Source: Verrucomicrobiota bacterium (GTDB lineage: Bacteria > Verrucomicrobiota > Verrucomicrobiia > Verrucomicrobiales > Verrucomicrobiaceae). From it: a DNA stretch of 5,407 nt. How positions within the stretch are numbered: position 1 is the stretch's first letter; each line of letters starts with the position of its first letter. The DNA lies in assembly GCA_021413535.1 (NCBI GenBank), contig JAIOQF010000247.1, positions 1 through 5,407 on the forward strand, read 5' to 3'. Shown in pieces: positions 4,544-5,407 of this stretch. Under the pieces are notes generated by a model that made no database searches, was not told the DNA's origin, and saw nothing but the letters and a program-made list of their open reading frames with translations. A program made the position numbers and the translations under genes.

Positions 4544-5401
4544 TCAATCGAGTTTCTTGGTGATTTCGCTCAGCTTGGTGCTGAACGTGGACTTATGGCT
4601 GCCGTCGGATTGTTTGACTTCCCACGCTGGATCATTGGGCGCTGGAACCATGAAGGCGCTGTCGCCCTTCTCGTCAAAGAAAGCTTTGTCGGTGCCGAGA
4701 AGGTTCACTCCCATGAGCGCAATGGACAAGATCATGCAGACAACAGCGAGCGGGGCCAAGCCTGCTTCGGGATCTTTTTCATCGACATATTCTTCCTGAG
4801 CGGTGCGCTGTTTAACCGGCGCACTGAGTGGAGTCCCTTGCTTGGCCAGCGGCACGGTGCTTTTGCCGAGTTGAACCGTGGCTTGAGGAAGAGCTTGAGT
4901 CGGGCCGGGTTTGGCTCCTGGAGCCACACCTAGACTCAGCGGCTTCGGGGCACTGGGGCCTTTAGTGAGCGGAACGGTGCTGGCTCCTGCTTCAACTTTA
5001 GCACCCGGCGGCTTGGGGCCGACTGAACCCGGAGGGCGGATGGCTCCGCCTGGGATTTTAGCGAGTGGCACCGTGGGTGACAGCGATGGCGGCGGAACCC
5101 CTGGGGGGCGCGGTGGGCCAGAAGGCGCACCAGGAGCACGAGGGGCCGACGGAACGGATGGTGCCGGGGGCAGATGAACCTGCGTGGTCGGCGCCCGGGT
5201 GGCAGCTGCCGGAAGCGGTGCGCTCGGAAGCTGGATGGGCGCGGTGGACTTGCTGGCACCACCACCCACCATGCCAACTGGAGAAGTAGGGACGCGCGCG
5301 GTTGCCGCACCAGCGGGAGTGACGGAAGTGGTGATCGGATTGGAAGCGGATGTCCCGCCCAAGCCTGAGATGGGAGCGGTGTGTTCCTTCGGTTGAGTCA
5401 C
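4544..5401 (-). CDS. Pro/Ala-rich protein with a C-terminal membrane anchor and TVPLxK repeats; start uncertain
   Basis: A 285-aa frame from GTG at 5401-5399. The preceding in-frame codons to the right edge (ATC, GGA) are also open, so the true start may lie outside the window. GGAG touches the GTG directly, too close for a ribosome binding site. Residues 1-200 are low-complexity Pro/Ala/Gly/Ser, probably disordered, with a recurring TVPLAK-type motif (110-115, 142-147, 175-180 as TVQLGK, 182-187). An acidic linker follows (EEYVDEKDPEAG, 203-214), then one membrane helix (about 216-236, PLAVVCMILSIALMGVNLLG), then a charged 50-residue tail ending LSEITKKLD. By the positive-inside rule either topology is arguable. 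Proteins of this style sit near pilus and secretion genes in Verrucomicrobiota as I recall them, but I do not recognise a named family. Codon use is GC-rich like its neighbours. It is followed 12 nt later by the small membrane peptide. Confidence 0.8.
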   Translation of the reverse strand: MTQPKEHTAPISGLGGTSASNPITTSVTPAGAATARVPTSPVGMVGGGASKSTAPIQLPSAPLPAAATRAPTTQVHLPPAPSVPSAPRAPGAPSGPPRPPGVPPPSLSPTVPLAKIPGGAIRPPGSVGPKPPGAKVEAGASTVPLTKGPSAPKPLSLGVAPGAKPGPTQALPQATVQLGKSTVPLAKQGTPLSAPVKQRTAQEEYVDEKDPEAGLAPLAVVCMILSIALMGVNLLGTDKAFFDEKGDSAFMVPAPNDPAWEVKQSDGSHKSTFSTKLSEITKKLD

Positions 5402-5407
5402 TCCGAT

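Noticed and set aside
4911..5396. Plus-strand Gly-rich frames opposite the Pro/Ala-rich gene
   Set aside because: Gly-rich text is the expected reverse-strand reading of proline codons. None has a membrane segment or other supporting signal.
1..5407. tRNA, rRNA, riboswitch or diversity-generating retroelement
   Set aside because: I saw no cloverleaf, no conserved rRNA strings, no known aptamer core and no reverse transcriptase or template/variable repeat pair.

Overview
All convincing genes in this window are on the minus strand, so the layout reads from the right edge to the left. The best fit for the organism is a moderately GC-rich member of the Verrucomicrobiota (Prosthecobacter/Verrucomicrobium-like). 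This rests on the style of the short pilins (a class III prepilin leader, then an RNAQ-(S/N)-I block and an A-x-G-x-AAG-x-TW block), which I recall being greatly multiplied in that phylum, and on the Pro/Ala-rich anchored protein with TVPL-type repeats. It is an inference from memory, not a database result.

Right end (5407-4439): a Pro/Ala-rich protein of at least 285 aa with one membrane segment near its C-terminus, possibly running past the right edge. Twelve bases after its stop lies an ORF for a 30-residue, almost entirely hydrophobic peptide that closely copies that membrane segment. Middle (4438-3264): about 1.2 kb without a convincing gene. Its right half is packed with palindromes, including a nested inverted repeat (3829-4169) made of two diverged copies of one repeat unit around a 25-bp-stem hairpin. 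Its left half is AT-rich and carries a sigma70-like promoter for the downstream pilin genes.

Left part (3263-1): five consecutive type IV pilin/type II secretion pseudopilin-like genes. The first two (3263-2859 and 2688-2317) are short paralogues, and the second ends in a textbook rho-independent terminator. After it come three minor-type pseudopilins (2216-1746, 1736-1332, 1322-828) with 9-nt gaps, all in one reading frame. A sixth gene (799 to beyond the left edge) has no clear assignment; weak N-terminal resemblances suggest a GspE/PilB-type assembly ATPase. Together the left part looks like a pilus or pseudopilus locus: an abundant pilin pair, three lower-level pilins that could prime or cap the fibre, and perhaps its motor.

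None of the start codons has a convincing Shine-Dalgarno sequence at normal spacing. Leaders are CA-, C- or A-rich instead, most strikingly before the second pilin.
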